Shown: piece after piece, positions 1 to 9,249 of the stretch
Position numbering within the stretch: the stretch's first letter is position 1
Layout: each line of letters begins with the position of its first letter
NCBI GenBank assembly: GCA_019745975.1
Contig: JAIESQ010000054.1
Location: forward strand, 1-49,581
Direction of reading: 5' to 3'
DNA from: Pirellulales bacterium
GTDB lineage: Bacteria; Planctomycetota; Planctomycetia; Pirellulales; JAEUIK01
DNA length: 49,581 nucleotides
The notes under the pieces: generated by a model
The model's database searches: none
What the model was told of the DNA's origin: nothing
The model's input: the letters and a program-made list of their open reading frames with translations, nothing else
Program-made: the position numbers and the translations under genes

Positions 1-1
1 C

Positions 2-88
2 GGGGGGCTCAACTGGTTCTGGTACGCCGTGGCGAACGACACCGTCAATCGCGCCAAGGCGGGCGAGACACACACGAACTACTTGTAA
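2..88 (+). CDS. C-terminal end of an unidentified protein (partial at window edge)
   Basis: An open frame enters from the left edge and ends at TAA 86-88, giving 28 residues that finish in THTNYL. The segment is rich in Trp, Asn and Ala (it begins GGLNWFWYAVAND). It is too short for me to assign a family. It is followed by about 30 bases and then the convergent end of the zinc-ribbon gene. The frame is the only one open to the edge on this strand with plausible composition, but a chance frame of this length cannot be excluded. Confidence 0.45.
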   Translation, partial: GGLNWFWYAVANDTVNRAKAGETHTNYL

Positions 89-117
89 GCCGGACGCTCA
101 AGCTGCCGCTCCGTAAG

Positions 118-1470
118 TTAGTTGCCGACTCCGTCGGGGCTAACGGGCTGCAATCGCTCGGTTACGAGCCAACCCAGCCGGCCGAGCAGCCGCGCGTACA
201 GTAGCAGGTAGGCAGCCACAAGCGGCCCTGCGGCCAGGCAGCCCCACCAATAGTACGGCGTTATCGCCAATGCCAACGCGCCGGCAATTGGCGTCATCAG
301 CGCTGCTGTCAGCCCGTAAAATAACAGCCAGGCCCAACTCAATCGCGCGAGGCTGCGCAGGATCGGCCCCGAGAACGGCAACAGCGCCGATCCGCTCTCT
401 AGCGCCGAGAGCAACAGCACTGGCAGCGTCAGGAACGTTGTCACTCCCAGCCCAATTGCGCCCGCGGGCCAGTCCGAAAACCCCAACTTCAGCAGCCACC
501 GCACGCCCCAGCCGAGGGCGACTGCCTGCGCCGAAATTTCGAGCAGGTACACCAGCGGGAAGATCCAATTTCGCCAATCAATATCGGGCGACTCGTCTAG
601 CGTGTCGGCCCCTTCGGCGGTTTCACGGACGATGACCAGCATCAATCCGCTGGCGTACGACAAGCTCCATAACAGCGCAAAGAAAATCAGCAAACCCCAG
701 GCGCCGGTGGCGAGCACGGTTTCGCGCCCTAGGCCGTTGGCGCCAACCATGCCCAGCAGGATGGCCGCGATGCAGCCGACAACGAGCAATCCCAACGAAA
801 TGCCCGCCCAGCGCGCCACCATGCCGCGGCTCCAAGGAAAGCCGAACACGCCGGAGAAAAAAGTCCAGCGCGGCGGCTCGGGAACTTCGATCCGTTCGAC
901 AATCGAACGCGGAGCGACAAAGCTGGTTGGCGCCGGGGGCGGTGCCGTGGCCGAGCCCACGTCGTACACGGTCGCGCGCGATTCGGGCGGCGCGGCGGTG
1001 GCTTTCGTACCAGCTTTCGCGTCACGTGGCTTGGCATCCCGCGACCGAGGTTGATCGGGTCGGGGGACGATCGCGTTGACCGTACCGCAATCAGGGCATT
1101 TCGCCTTCCGTCCGACGTCGCGCCGCGGGAAGTGCATGCGCGTGCCACACAACGAGCACTTTACCAATACGAGATCGGCCGCCTCGTCCCGCGGCGATGC
1201 GTGGCGCTCACCGCTTGAGGAATTGGCTGCCGCCGCGTCGCTCGGCGGCGATCCCGTCGGTTCGGCCGACCAATTGCCCCCCAGCGCGTACTCGCCAGGA
1301 TCTGGCTGCAGCGGCTGCGGCCGAGCTAGCTCGGGCTCGGGCACAGTGGCCGCTGTGCCACAGTCGGGGCAGTGAATCGTCCGTCCGATCCACTCGGCCG
1401 GCGGATGCATGCGCGTGCGGCAGACGCGGCAGACCACGAGCACGTAGCGCTGTTGCCGAGCGGCTTGCAT
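118..1470 (-). CDS. Double zinc-ribbon, multi-pass membrane protein of unknown function
   Basis: 450 residues. Two copies of a CxxC...CPDCGT zinc ribbon lie near the N terminus: CRVCRTRM...CPDCGT at about residues 14-38 and CSLCGTRM...CPDCGT at about residues 105-130. Each resembles the short MJ0042/FmdB-like ribbons found in planctomycete proteins. A Pro/Ala-rich linker follows, then about six hydrophobic segments from about residue 220 to the end. I infer a cytosolic metal-binding head on an integral membrane domain; the role is unknown. The ATG at 1470 has AGGG five bases upstream, which supports the start. It is transcribed alone, convergent with the partial gene at the window edge. The membrane part resembles no transporter family I can name. 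Confidence 0.85.
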   Translation of the reverse strand: MQAARQQRYVLVVCRVCRTRMHPPAEWIGRTIHCPDCGTAATVPEPELARPQPLQPDPGEYALGGNWSAEPTGSPPSDAAAANSSSGERHASPRDEAADLVLVKCSLCGTRMHFPRRDVGRKAKCPDCGTVNAIVPRPDQPRSRDAKPRDAKAGTKATAAPPESRATVYDVGSATAPPPAPTSFVAPRSIVERIEVPEPPRWTFFSGVFGFPWSRGMVARWAGISLGLLVVGCIAAILLGMVGANGLGRETVLATGAWGLLIFFALLWSLSYASGLMLVIVRETAEGADTLDESPDIDWRNWIFPLVYLLEISAQAVALGWGVRWLLKLGFSDWPAGAIGLGVTTFLTLPVLLLSALESGSALLPFSGPILRSLARLSWAWLLFYGLTAALMTPIAGALALAITPYYWWGCLAAGPLVAAYLLLYARLLGRLGWLVTERLQPVSPDGVGN

Positions 1471-1605
1471 CGACCCTGGCCTCTGTCCATAGGAAGATCA
1501 TCTTGAGTGCCGGTCGCGCTCGCGGCCGCACCCGGCTTGGCAGACTGGCGATCGCGGAAGATCAGTCTATCCTACTCCGACCGCTGACCGACTTGCAGCT
1601 ACGCC

Positions 1606-3375
1606 TCACGGGCTGGCACTGGCTGCTTCGGCTTCCTTCAAGTCGACCAGCCCATCACCGTCGGCATCGAGCTTCGCAAACGCCGCGCGGCTTCCGAGGA
1701 ATTCGCGCCGCGACAGGTCTTCATCGCCATTGCGGTCCATCCGCTGAAACCAGTCGGGCCCCTTGCCCGTTAGCTTGGCAGCCGTCGACATCGGGCCGCC
1801 AAATGCGATGGGCACGGCCAGAGTACCGTTGATCGATCCGCCCGCTCCTGGTGCGATCTGGATCTGGTAGCGACGGGGCAATTCGTTGGGGGCGACCTGT
1901 CCATCGCCGTTGGCGTCCCAACTGGCCACAAGCGTGGGCACCGTGCGCAGCTCGCGAATTGATAGTTGCCCGTTGGCATTGGCGTCGACGATCTCCAGCA
2001 ACCGGCTCCCCTGATCGGAGACGCTGGCCGTCACGCGCCGCTGGGTGAGTTTCTGCGTCGACTCGTGATAGCGCAGGTACTCCTCGAGGAAAACCTTGCC
2101 GTCGCGGTCGCCGTCGATCCGCGCGAACTGACCACGCCCGCTGCTAAGATTGCGGACCTCCTGCTCGTCGAGGTAGCCATTCTGATCGGCGTCGAATCGT
2201 TTGAATAACGACTCGTACGACGCGCGCTGCTTGTCCCAGTGCGTCGCGCCCGTGGCCGACACGACGAGCTCGCAGCCTCCCAGGCGAAGGGTCAGTTTGC
2301 CGGCTTTCGCTTCGACCGCGACGTTGGGAGCCGCGGCCAGCGTGCTGGGTGGGTTTGAGCTCGCGGACGCTACCCGCACGCGCTCGTCGGCCGCCACATC
2401 GGCATCGAGATTGACCGACAACTCCACGTCGATCGGCCGCGCCGCCAACCAAGCCGCAAACTCGGCTTCGCTCACCATGCCGCTCGAGTCGGCGTCGGCC
2501 AAGGCAAATTGCTCGGGGGCGATGCGCAACTCCTGAGAAGCAAGTTGACCGTCGCCGCTGGCAGGTTGCTTGGCGTCGGGCGAAACGCTCTGGGGGAGGT
2601 CGTAATTCAAGAACACGGCGCGTGCCAGGCCGTCTGCCGTCGCGCCGGGAATTGGCGCAAGCGCGGGCGATGTTTGTGCCAGCGGGCGCCCTTCCCGCGA
2701 GACAAAGCGATTGGCGAACGGGTTGCCATCAGCGCGCAACTCGAGATCGGTCAACAGCTCATCTTCGTTGAGATCGAATCGGTAGAGTTGGCCCAGCGCC
2801 GCGGCGATCTCGTCACGCGTCAATTGCCCGTTGTTATCACCGTCGAGCCGCACGAGAAGGGCATCGCGCACGTCGGGCGACGATGGCGTGGCTGCGGGAG
2901 AAGCGGCCAGCCCCAGAACCTGGCTGCCGCCTCCCGCGTTGAGCGCGAAACAGCGGTCGCCCAAGTGTTCGACCAGTTCGGTGAAGGTGATGGCCTCGTC
3001 CGGCGGATTGTTGTCGAGATCGAGGAACGAGGTCGCGCCACGCTGGCCGACCATGCGCCCCGCGGCATCCCGACCCTGACCAACCAGTGTCTGCCAGTCG
3101 CCAAGCTGAAACTCATCGTTGTCCAGCACGCCGTCGCCGTTCGTGTCCGAGTGGCTGAAGCGCTCCCAGAGGTAGTCGCCCCACGTCGACTGATAAGGCT
3201 GCCCGTCGAGTTGAATGTGCAAGCGCACGACAAGCGGCTGCCCGGGCGCCAGCACGACAAGATCTTGCACGTCGGCTGCCGGCGGAACGCTTGGTGGCGT
3301 GGCAGGAGAGTCGGCGCAGCGCGCCGCAGCGCCAGACAAAATCGACAGCGCGATCAGCATCCAGGCGGGCTTCAT
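1606..3375 (-). CDS. Secreted multi-EF-hand calcium-binding protein
   Basis: 589 residues with an N-terminal signal peptide (MKPAWMLIALSILSG, cleavage likely after the Ala-rich stretch). About ten EF-hand calcium loops are spread along the chain, for example DTNGDGVLDNDEF, DGDNNGQLTRDEI, DADSSGMVSEAEF, DADQNGYLDEQEV, DGDRDGKVFLEEY, DANGDGQVAPNEL and DADGDGLVDLKEA; a few others are degenerate. The start is placed at ATG 3375 because it overlaps the TGA of the DUF1501 gene as ATGA, with GGGAG eight bases upstream; an in-frame codon nine bases earlier has no such support. It is the last gene of an exported-protein operon with the DUF1501 and DUF1549/DUF1553 genes, so it is likely made with them and may act as their calcium-dependent partner outside the cytoplasm (inference). 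Confidence 0.9.
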   Translation of the reverse strand: MKPAWMLIALSILSGAAARCADSPATPPSVPPAADVQDLVVLAPGQPLVVRLHIQLDGQPYQSTWGDYLWERFSHSDTNGDGVLDNDEFQLGDWQTLVGQGRDAAGRMVGQRGATSFLDLDNNPPDEAITFTELVEHLGDRCFALNAGGGSQVLGLAASPAATPSSPDVRDALLVRLDGDNNGQLTRDEIAAALGQLYRFDLNEDELLTDLELRADGNPFANRFVSREGRPLAQTSPALAPIPGATADGLARAVFLNYDLPQSVSPDAKQPASGDGQLASQELRIAPEQFALADADSSGMVSEAEFAAWLAARPIDVELSVNLDADVAADERVRVASASSNPPSTLAAAPNVAVEAKAGKLTLRLGGCELVVSATGATHWDKQRASYESLFKRFDADQNGYLDEQEVRNLSSGRGQFARIDGDRDGKVFLEEYLRYHESTQKLTQRRVTASVSDQGSRLLEIVDANANGQLSIRELRTVPTLVASWDANGDGQVAPNELPRRYQIQIAPGAGGSINGTLAVPIAFGGPMSTAAKLTGKGPDWFQRMDRNGDEDLSRREFLGSRAAFAKLDADGDGLVDLKEAEAASASP

Positions 3376-4724
3376 AGCAAACACTCCCGCAGTGGCTTGG
3401 CATCGGGATCGGCAAGGCGGATTGGCCGCCCGACGTTCGACGTATTCTGCTGCATGGGATCAAGGCCCAGGGCCAAGAGGATCGTCGCGAGCAGATCGGG
3501 GACGGAGACTGGTCGATCGGCGACCTCCTGGCCGTCGTCGCTGGTGCGCCCGATGACTTGTCCGCCGCGAATACCGCCCCCCGAGAGCACTGTCGACCAG
3601 GCATTGGGAAAGTGATCGCGTCCCTGATTGTTGTTGATCTTGGGAGTGCGGCCAAATTCCCCCATCCAGACGACGAGGGTCGAGTCGAGCAAGCCGCGCG
3701 CTTTGAGATCGGCCAAGAGCGTGGCCCAACCATTATCGAGCACCGGCAGCATCGCCTCGAGTGTTTTGAAATTGTTCTGATGCGTGTCCCAACCGAGGAT
3801 ATTGCCGGCCGCCGCGCTGTTCAACGAAACCTCGATAAAGGGCACGCCCCGCTCGATGAGCCGGCGGGCGAGCATGCAGCCTTGACCAAAGGCGTTGCGG
3901 CCATACGCGTCGCGTAACGCGGCGGGCTCGTCCTCGAGTTCGAAAGCCCGCACCGCCGTCGAACGCATCATGCGATCGGCCTGGTCGTAGGCTGCCACGT
4001 GGCTGAGCGGCGCGGCGCCCGGATGCAGGTGGGTGAAGTCGTGCTCCAAGTCGCGCAGCAGGGCCAACCGCGCATCGGCTTGCGAGCGTTCGATCCCATT
4101 CGCCAACGACAGGTTGGGAACCTTCAACTGGTCTTCGTAGGCCGCGTTGGCCCCGGGTTGGGGCACGATCGGAATGCCTCCGCCGACCATCAACGGGGCA
4201 TACCGGGGGCCCAAGAATCCCGGCCCGAACGCACCGGGGCTGATAAAGGGAACGCTCCCGATCGAAACGCAGTTGGGAAGCTCGGCCGCTTCATCGCCGA
4301 GCGACTTGCCGATCAGCGGCCCCAAGGAAGGATAGGCGACCGGCCCGCTCGGCTGGTAACCCGTGCGCAACAAGTAGGTCGCCCGGGTATGGTCTCCTTC
4401 CTTGGTGCTCATCGAGCGGATCAACGCCAACTGGTCCGATGATTGGGCCAGCCGCGGCAAATGCTGGCAGATCGAGATGCCTGGCGTCGCGGTTTGGATC
4501 GCTTGAAAGGGGCCGCCATGTTCGTGGCCCGGTTTGGGATCGAACGTATCCAACTGGCTGGGACCACCCGCCATCCAAAGCAGAATGCATGCCCGGCGGC
4601 GGTGCCGGTCGGCGCTCGTGGCCGCGGCCAGTTCCGCGAGCCAGCCACTTGCCGAGACTCCCAATCCACCCGCCAGAGAGAGCCGCAGCCATTGGCGGCG
4701 TGAAAAACGCATGTGGCGTGACAC
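3372..4724 (-). CDS. DUF1501 family protein, Tat-type leader
   Basis: 450 residues. The N terminus carries a twin-arginine-like leader (SRRQWLRLSLAGGLGVSASG). The rest matches DUF1501, a planctomycete-expanded family with an alkaline phosphatase/sulfatase-like fold: ILLWMAGGPSQLDTFDPKPG near residue 50, WDTHQNN near 310, and VVWMGEFGRTPKINNNQGRD near 350. The catalytic reaction of DUF1501 proteins is not established. The start is GTG 4724, with GGAGG seven bases upstream. Its stop overlaps the EF-hand gene start by four bases. In these bacteria DUF1501 genes normally follow a DUF1549/DUF1553 gene, as here, which implies a joint exported function. Confidence 0.93.
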   Translation of the reverse strand: MSRHMRFSRRQWLRLSLAGGLGVSASGWLAELAAATSADRHRRRACILLWMAGGPSQLDTFDPKPGHEHGGPFQAIQTATPGISICQHLPRLAQSSDQLALIRSMSTKEGDHTRATYLLRTGYQPSGPVAYPSLGPLIGKSLGDEAAELPNCVSIGSVPFISPGAFGPGFLGPRYAPLMVGGGIPIVPQPGANAAYEDQLKVPNLSLANGIERSQADARLALLRDLEHDFTHLHPGAAPLSHVAAYDQADRMMRSTAVRAFELEDEPAALRDAYGRNAFGQGCMLARRLIERGVPFIEVSLNSAAAGNILGWDTHQNNFKTLEAMLPVLDNGWATLLADLKARGLLDSTLVVWMGEFGRTPKINNNQGRDHFPNAWSTVLSGGGIRGGQVIGRTSDDGQEVADRPVSVPDLLATILLALGLDPMQQNTSNVGRPIRLADPDAKPLRECLL

Positions 4725-4801
4725 GTGCAGCCCTCCCCCGATTGCTTGCTAGTTGATGTCGCCAGGCGAGGCGCTTTCGCGCCGGCGCGGTCGTCGGAAG
4801 T

Positions 4802-6505
4802 TTAATGGTTGAACAGGAACTCGCTTGAATTCAACAGCGCCCAGAGAATATCGCCGAGCGCTTCATCGCGGTCTTGTCGCGCGCCGCCGCTGGCCAGGTA
4901 CGGCTCAAGCCTGGCCAGCTCTTCGTCGCGCGGCGGCCGCGACAGCGTGGCCAGATAGAGCGTTTCGATCCGCGCGCGATCGTCGAAGCCGGGATAGTTC
5001 GCGACCGCCCCCAACGTCCAGCTCCGCGGCACCGCCGTGGCATCGGCCACGACCTGCCCGTTCATCAGCGCCATCGCCTGGATGATCGACGTGTGATAGT
5101 CCAGCGGCCGGTCGCGCTGATTGGCAAACGTCTCCAAGAACGTCGCACGCGGGGAATTGTACGCGAGCACGAATTGCCCCAAATCGCCAGCCGGATCGCG
5201 AAAGCCGATAGCCAAGGCCAGGCTGTCGAACAATTGTTCGGCCGATAGGCCGCGCACCGGCATGGCGGCGAACTGCCGTGGATCGCGCTCTGGGGCGTCA
5301 CGCACCGCGCTCGAAAGCTGGTACGCGCGCGATGAGGTGATCGCGCGGATCAGGTGCTCCCAGCGAAAGTCATGGCTGGAAAATTCCGCAGCCAACACGG
5401 CCAATAGCGCCGGATGGCTCGGTTGGTTGTGCTCGTCGAAGTCGTCCACCGGGTCGACCAACCCGATTCCGAAGAAGTGCGCCCATAACCGATTCGCCAG
5501 TGCCCGGGCAAAGAGCGGATTGCCCCGCGCGGTGATCCATTCGGCCAGCTTGCCGCGGGCCGAGGCTCCGTCGGTCCACTCGGGCGCCGTGCCATCGAGG
5601 AACGCCGCCGACACGGTGCGCTCGGTGTCAGGAACTTTCAATTCATGTTTCTCGGCAACCTCCTTGAGTGGCGAGAATGGCTGGTCGGGTTGCTGCCGCT
5701 CGATACCGCTGAAGAATCCCGCCAGTTGCCAGAACTGGTCCTGCTTCCAATGCGCGAATGGATGATCGTGACATTGCGCGCATTCCAGCCGCACGCCCAA
5801 CAGCGCGCGGGCCGTGCTGGCCGCGAGATTCTCCGGCTTGCCTTCCTTGGCGAAGTAGTAACTGATGGGGCCGGCGTTCTCCTGGCCGAACGGATTGCCG
5901 TTGTTCTGCATCTCCGGAAGCGGAACCGTGAGCAACTCGCGCACCAGCGCATCGTAACCAAGCCCTTCGCGCAGTCGCTTGCGCAACCAGGCCTCAAATA
6001 TCACGGCCACGAAGCGCACTTGCAGGTTGGCGTCGGCCTCGGGCAAGAGCATCGCCCGCCAGGTGCGCGCGAAGTGATTGGCGAACGCCGGCCCGACCAG
6101 CAGGCGATCGACGAGACGCTGCCGACGATCGGCGGACTCGTCTTCGAGGAAGTCACGCGCCTCGGAGACCGACGGGATGCGCCCCGCCAAGTCGAGGTAC
6201 ACACGTCGCAAGAACTCCGCGTCGCTGGCCAGTTCGGCGGGCGTGACACCCCCGGCCTGCCAGCGTGCCGCAAGTTCCTGATCGATGAGGGCCGTCAACG
6301 GCTGGGCCGCCCTCCACGCCGCCGCGCTATCGGGAACAGTCGACATTGCAGTTGATGCAGCGGCAGCCGGTGCGACGCTCCCATCCGTTGACACCGCCGC
6401 GTCGGCAGCAGCCACACGGCGCACTATCAACAAGGCGGCGGATACCACACCAACCCAGCAAATCGTCGCGCCAACGACTCGTGATCTCTGTACCTTAGTA
6501 GACAC
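4802..6505 (-). CDS. DUF1549/DUF1553 (PSCyt2-PSD1) exported protein
   Basis: 567 residues from the chosen start. A hydrophobic leader (about residues 7-27, WVGVVSAALLIVRRVAAADA) is followed by DUF1549 (about 70-290) with the CAQCHDHPF motif, a CxxCH site at residues 242-246, and then DUF1553 (about 330-560; LANRLWAHFFG, SSAFNQ-like region and a terminal NSSEFLFNH). Unlike the longer paralogue at 9250 it lacks the N-terminal PSCyt1 cytochrome-like domain. GTG 6505 is preferred because GGAGGTG lies just upstream and it gives a compact signal peptide. A longer reading from GTG 6580 overlaps the previous stop as GTGA but has no Shine-Dalgarno. It is second in the minus-strand operon of exported proteins. 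Confidence 0.92.
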   Translation of the reverse strand: MSTKVQRSRVVGATICWVGVVSAALLIVRRVAAADAAVSTDGSVAPAAAASTAMSTVPDSAAAWRAAQPLTALIDQELAARWQAGGVTPAELASDAEFLRRVYLDLAGRIPSVSEARDFLEDESADRRQRLVDRLLVGPAFANHFARTWRAMLLPEADANLQVRFVAVIFEAWLRKRLREGLGYDALVRELLTVPLPEMQNNGNPFGQENAGPISYYFAKEGKPENLAASTARALLGVRLECAQCHDHPFAHWKQDQFWQLAGFFSGIERQQPDQPFSPLKEVAEKHELKVPDTERTVSAAFLDGTAPEWTDGASARGKLAEWITARGNPLFARALANRLWAHFFGIGLVDPVDDFDEHNQPSHPALLAVLAAEFSSHDFRWEHLIRAITSSRAYQLSSAVRDAPERDPRQFAAMPVRGLSAEQLFDSLALAIGFRDPAGDLGQFVLAYNSPRATFLETFANQRDRPLDYHTSIIQAMALMNGQVVADATAVPRSWTLGAVANYPGFDDRARIETLYLATLSRPPRDEELARLEPYLASGGARQDRDEALGDILWALLNSSEFLFNH

Positions 6506-6576
6506 CTTGACACCTCCACGGCAATCGTTGCTCGATACTTGCGAGGCACTAGCGACCTTTATTTCGCTCTCTAGTT

Positions 6577-8445
6577 TCACGGCGCGCGGAGCTTTGCCGC
6601 GCCGACTGATTCTCCGCCGGCGATCGACAACAGCGCTGGCAGCAACTCAGCGATTTCTCGCTCAACCACGAAACGCGCCTGGCCGTCGGCGGTTGCCAGC
6701 ACCACGCCCCCCGCATGCAACCCCGCAAGGCGCCGCGATGGGCGGCCGGCGGCGTCGACCGTCACATCCTCGGGCTTTGTCCAGATCGTATCGCCGCGGG
6801 CCTCGATCACGAGCAGCGTGCGATCCCTGCCATCGGCCAGGTCAGCCAGGCGGCGAGTAGCCCCCTCGGAAAAGCAAGTCTGCGGCCCTACCAGGGCGAA
6901 GAGCGACGTGTTCGTGGTCACAGGCTGTGCGTCGGCCGCGAGCGGGCCACCGTACTCGCGCGGCATCTTCTGCGCCAGCGGCAGGTTGTGCTCGCTGTCC
7001 CAGGGCTCGTCCAAATGAAACTCGCGGAACAATTTCTCGTAGCCAAGGTCGGGAAGAATCAGCACGCGCCAGCTCAACAGCGGCGCGCCCGTCGCCGATG
7101 CGCTCGCGCAGGGCGGCAGCGTCTGCTGGCGATCGTGATACTTGATGATGGCCGTCGCTACGGCCGAGATCTGTTGTTTTGACAAGTCACGCCGTTTGAG
7201 CATCGACGGTGAGTTGACGACCCCAACGAGCACGGGGCGGATCTCCACACTCGTCGGCGTTGGCTCAAAGCTCGCGGAGGCCGCCGCGACACTCGGGCTG
7301 AGCACGCCGCCAAGCGTACTGGTGAGAACCTGCAGGGCCATCGCCACTTCGACGTCGCCTTGCACCGTCACCCGCGCCATCGCGCCAGTTTGCGTGAACT
7401 CGGCGCTGGCCAGCAGCTTCTCGGTAATGGCATTCCGCTTGGCCGTGGCCTCGGCAGCGGCTTGAGCCCGTTCATCGACACCAGCGTCCGTCTTGGGCAC
7501 GGGCTTGGGCTTAAACAACTGGCGTCCGAGACTGACAAATCCCTTCAAACCGTTGAGCCGCTTGGTCGCCTGCTGTTCGTCGGCGCAACTCAACAGCAAG
7601 CGACCGCGCACGCCGGCGGGCGCGTCGAGCGCGCAGAGCAGAGACTTCGTGTCCTTGAGCAGCCCCTCGAGCATCGCTGCCGGCAGCTTCAAATCGGGCA
7701 GACTTTGCACGCGCTCCTTGATGGTGCGCGCCGCCCAAGCGGGCTCAAAGGCGATCACCAGCGCACTATCAGCCAATTGATCCCAAGAATCCGCCCAGGG
7801 CAACCTGGCGCCGGCGCCCGGCGCCTGCTCGATGACGCGTTTGATCGTCCAAGGCTCCGCGACGACGCAGGTGCGATCGTCGGCCGGCCAGAAACAGATG
7901 TTCGGCTGGTCGGGGATCGTGAAAAAAACGCGACCGGCGTGCTCGGCCTCGCGCATCTCGTACCGTTGCGACTTCCGCTTGGTATCCCAATCAATCGGTT
8001 GCACCGCGCGAATGATGTTGATATCGAAGACTAGGCTCGTGCCGCTGGCGTCGCGCGGCGGCCGCTCGGTATTCGGCCGCGTCATGACCATCGTCAGTTG
8101 CTCGATTTGTGTGACTGGCACCGGAATGCGATAGTCGGAGCCCTGTTGATTCAAGAGCTGGTCGAGCACTTTGAATTCACCCGGCCCGAAGAACCCCTGT
8201 GGTCGCAGCGCGAGCACCGCCACGGCGTCGTCGGTTACCATATCGAGCGACATCGCGCCATGGGCCGACCGCGACGGCGCTGGCTCCGCCGAAGCAGAAT
8301 CAGACTCAGGGGCTTCGGGCGCCCGAGACTCGGCGACGGGCCCCGATTCCGGCGTGGGCTCGGCATGGCAGAACGGCCCGGCCGTGGCAACCAGGCACCA
8401 CCATGCCAACACGGCTGCACTGAACTTGCGCAAGTAGACTGACAT
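6577..8445 (-). CDS. DUF1559-like exported protein with H-X9-DG motif
   Basis: About 622 residues. A signal peptide (VYLRKFSAAVLAWWCLVATAG, ending CHA) precedes an acidic Ser/Glu/Pro spacer. The C-terminal third carries the planctomycete DUF1559 hallmarks: LLSWRVLILPDLGYEKLFRE, FHLDEPWDSEHN, and a terminal HAGGVVLATADG matching the H-X9-DG signature. The usual DUF1559 N-terminal pilin-like methylation motif is absent and a long alpha/beta region (about 60-400) of unknown type replaces it. It is the first gene of the operon with the DUF1549/DUF1553, DUF1501 and EF-hand genes; a GTG one codon upstream is an alternative start. Its role is unknown; location outside the cytoplasmic membrane is inferred from the leader. 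Confidence 0.85.
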   Translation of the reverse strand: MSVYLRKFSAAVLAWWCLVATAGPFCHAEPTPESGPVAESRAPEAPESDSASAEPAPSRSAHGAMSLDMVTDDAVAVLALRPQGFFGPGEFKVLDQLLNQQGSDYRIPVPVTQIEQLTMVMTRPNTERPPRDASGTSLVFDINIIRAVQPIDWDTKRKSQRYEMREAEHAGRVFFTIPDQPNICFWPADDRTCVVAEPWTIKRVIEQAPGAGARLPWADSWDQLADSALVIAFEPAWAARTIKERVQSLPDLKLPAAMLEGLLKDTKSLLCALDAPAGVRGRLLLSCADEQQATKRLNGLKGFVSLGRQLFKPKPVPKTDAGVDERAQAAAEATAKRNAITEKLLASAEFTQTGAMARVTVQGDVEVAMALQVLTSTLGGVLSPSVAAASASFEPTPTSVEIRPVLVGVVNSPSMLKRRDLSKQQISAVATAIIKYHDRQQTLPPCASASATGAPLLSWRVLILPDLGYEKLFREFHLDEPWDSEHNLPLAQKMPREYGGPLAADAQPVTTNTSLFALVGPQTCFSEGATRRLADLADGRDRTLLVIEARGDTIWTKPEDVTVDAAGRPSRRLAGLHAGGVVLATADGQARFVVEREIAELLPALLSIAGGESVGAAKLRAP

Positions 8446-8568
8446 CACGCGCCCGCTGGTTAAAAATAACGCCGCTCCAGACTAAGACGCCGCTCGACGC
8501 TTATTGTCCCGCTCGATTGCGGGTTGTGCCAGTATTTTCGGCAACAGCTAGTCGCGGCGCAGCAGATG

Positions 8569-9168
8569 TCACTCACGGGCGAGGCGCAAGGGAGCAGGCT
8601 CCCCGTAAAGCTGGGCCACCTCGCGCGGCCAATCCCAGGCGGCCGGCTCGCCGCTGTGCAACTCGACGACGCGCGGAAAGGCCAGCGCCACGGCCTCTGG
8701 CATCGCGAGCACCTGTTGGATGCCGATCAGCACGGGCCCTTGATGAGGATCGGCCGCCAGATCGATGAGTTCGAAGTCGGATACATCCGACGCGAACAGT
8801 CCGGAATAAAGAGCAATTGCCGCCGCCGGTCCGCGCCCGCTGATAGTTAGCCGCGCGTCCCGTCCGATCGTCTCACGCACGGCTGCCACGGCCCGCAGCA
8901 CATCCCAGATCCGCCCTTCGTCCACCGTCGTGCCGACCAGCACGAAGCGGCGCGGCAGATGCGTCTGCGTCCGCTCATCGGCCAACCAGGCATTCGGGCC
9001 CCAGCCGCGCGGGGCGATGGCCGCGACGATCTCACCCGGCTGCGGTAGTGCAACCTTGGGCGCATCATCGGTCGAGGTGTCGACTCGCCCGAAAGCGCTG
9101 GGGAAGTGCTCGGAATACGTTCGCCGCCATTCCTGCCAGGCCACGTCGTCGAGCACATGGAGCTTCAC
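8569..9168 (-). CDS. C-terminal remnant of an alpha/beta-hydrolase-like protein
   Basis: 199 residues from GTG 9168. The middle (GRIWDVLRAVAAVRETIGRD, then ISGRGPAAAIALYSGL) resembles the beta-strand/turn/helix core of the acetyl-xylan-esterase or prolyl-oligopeptidase-like proteins common in planctomycetes, with GRGPAA where a GxSxGG nucleophile elbow would be. The intact proteins are several times longer. Upstream the frame stays open for about 50 bases with no ATG before a TAA, and no other start or N-terminal domain is present. I read this as a truncated remnant, possibly still expressed. It diverges from the large PSCyt gene at 9250, whose arrival may have removed its 5' part. Confidence 0.5.
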   Translation of the reverse strand: MKLHVLDDVAWQEWRRTYSEHFPSAFGRVDTSTDDAPKVALPQPGEIVAAIAPRGWGPNAWLADERTQTHLPRRFVLVGTTVDEGRIWDVLRAVAAVRETIGRDARLTISGRGPAAAIALYSGLFASDVSDFELIDLAADPHQGPVLIGIQQVLAMPEAVALAFPRVVELHSGEPAAWDWPREVAQLYGEPAPLRLARE

Positions 9169-9249
9169 GCGCTGGGCCGCGGGACTTCATCGGCGGCGAT
9201 TAATTTGGCACGTACCGTTGGTTACCGGCACTAACTCCGGGAGCCGTCG

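Noticed and set aside
1076-1832. Long plus-strand frames opposite the zinc-ribbon and EF-hand genes
   Set aside because: They are shadows of high-GC coding sequence, with Arg/Ala/Pro-rich translations and no motifs.
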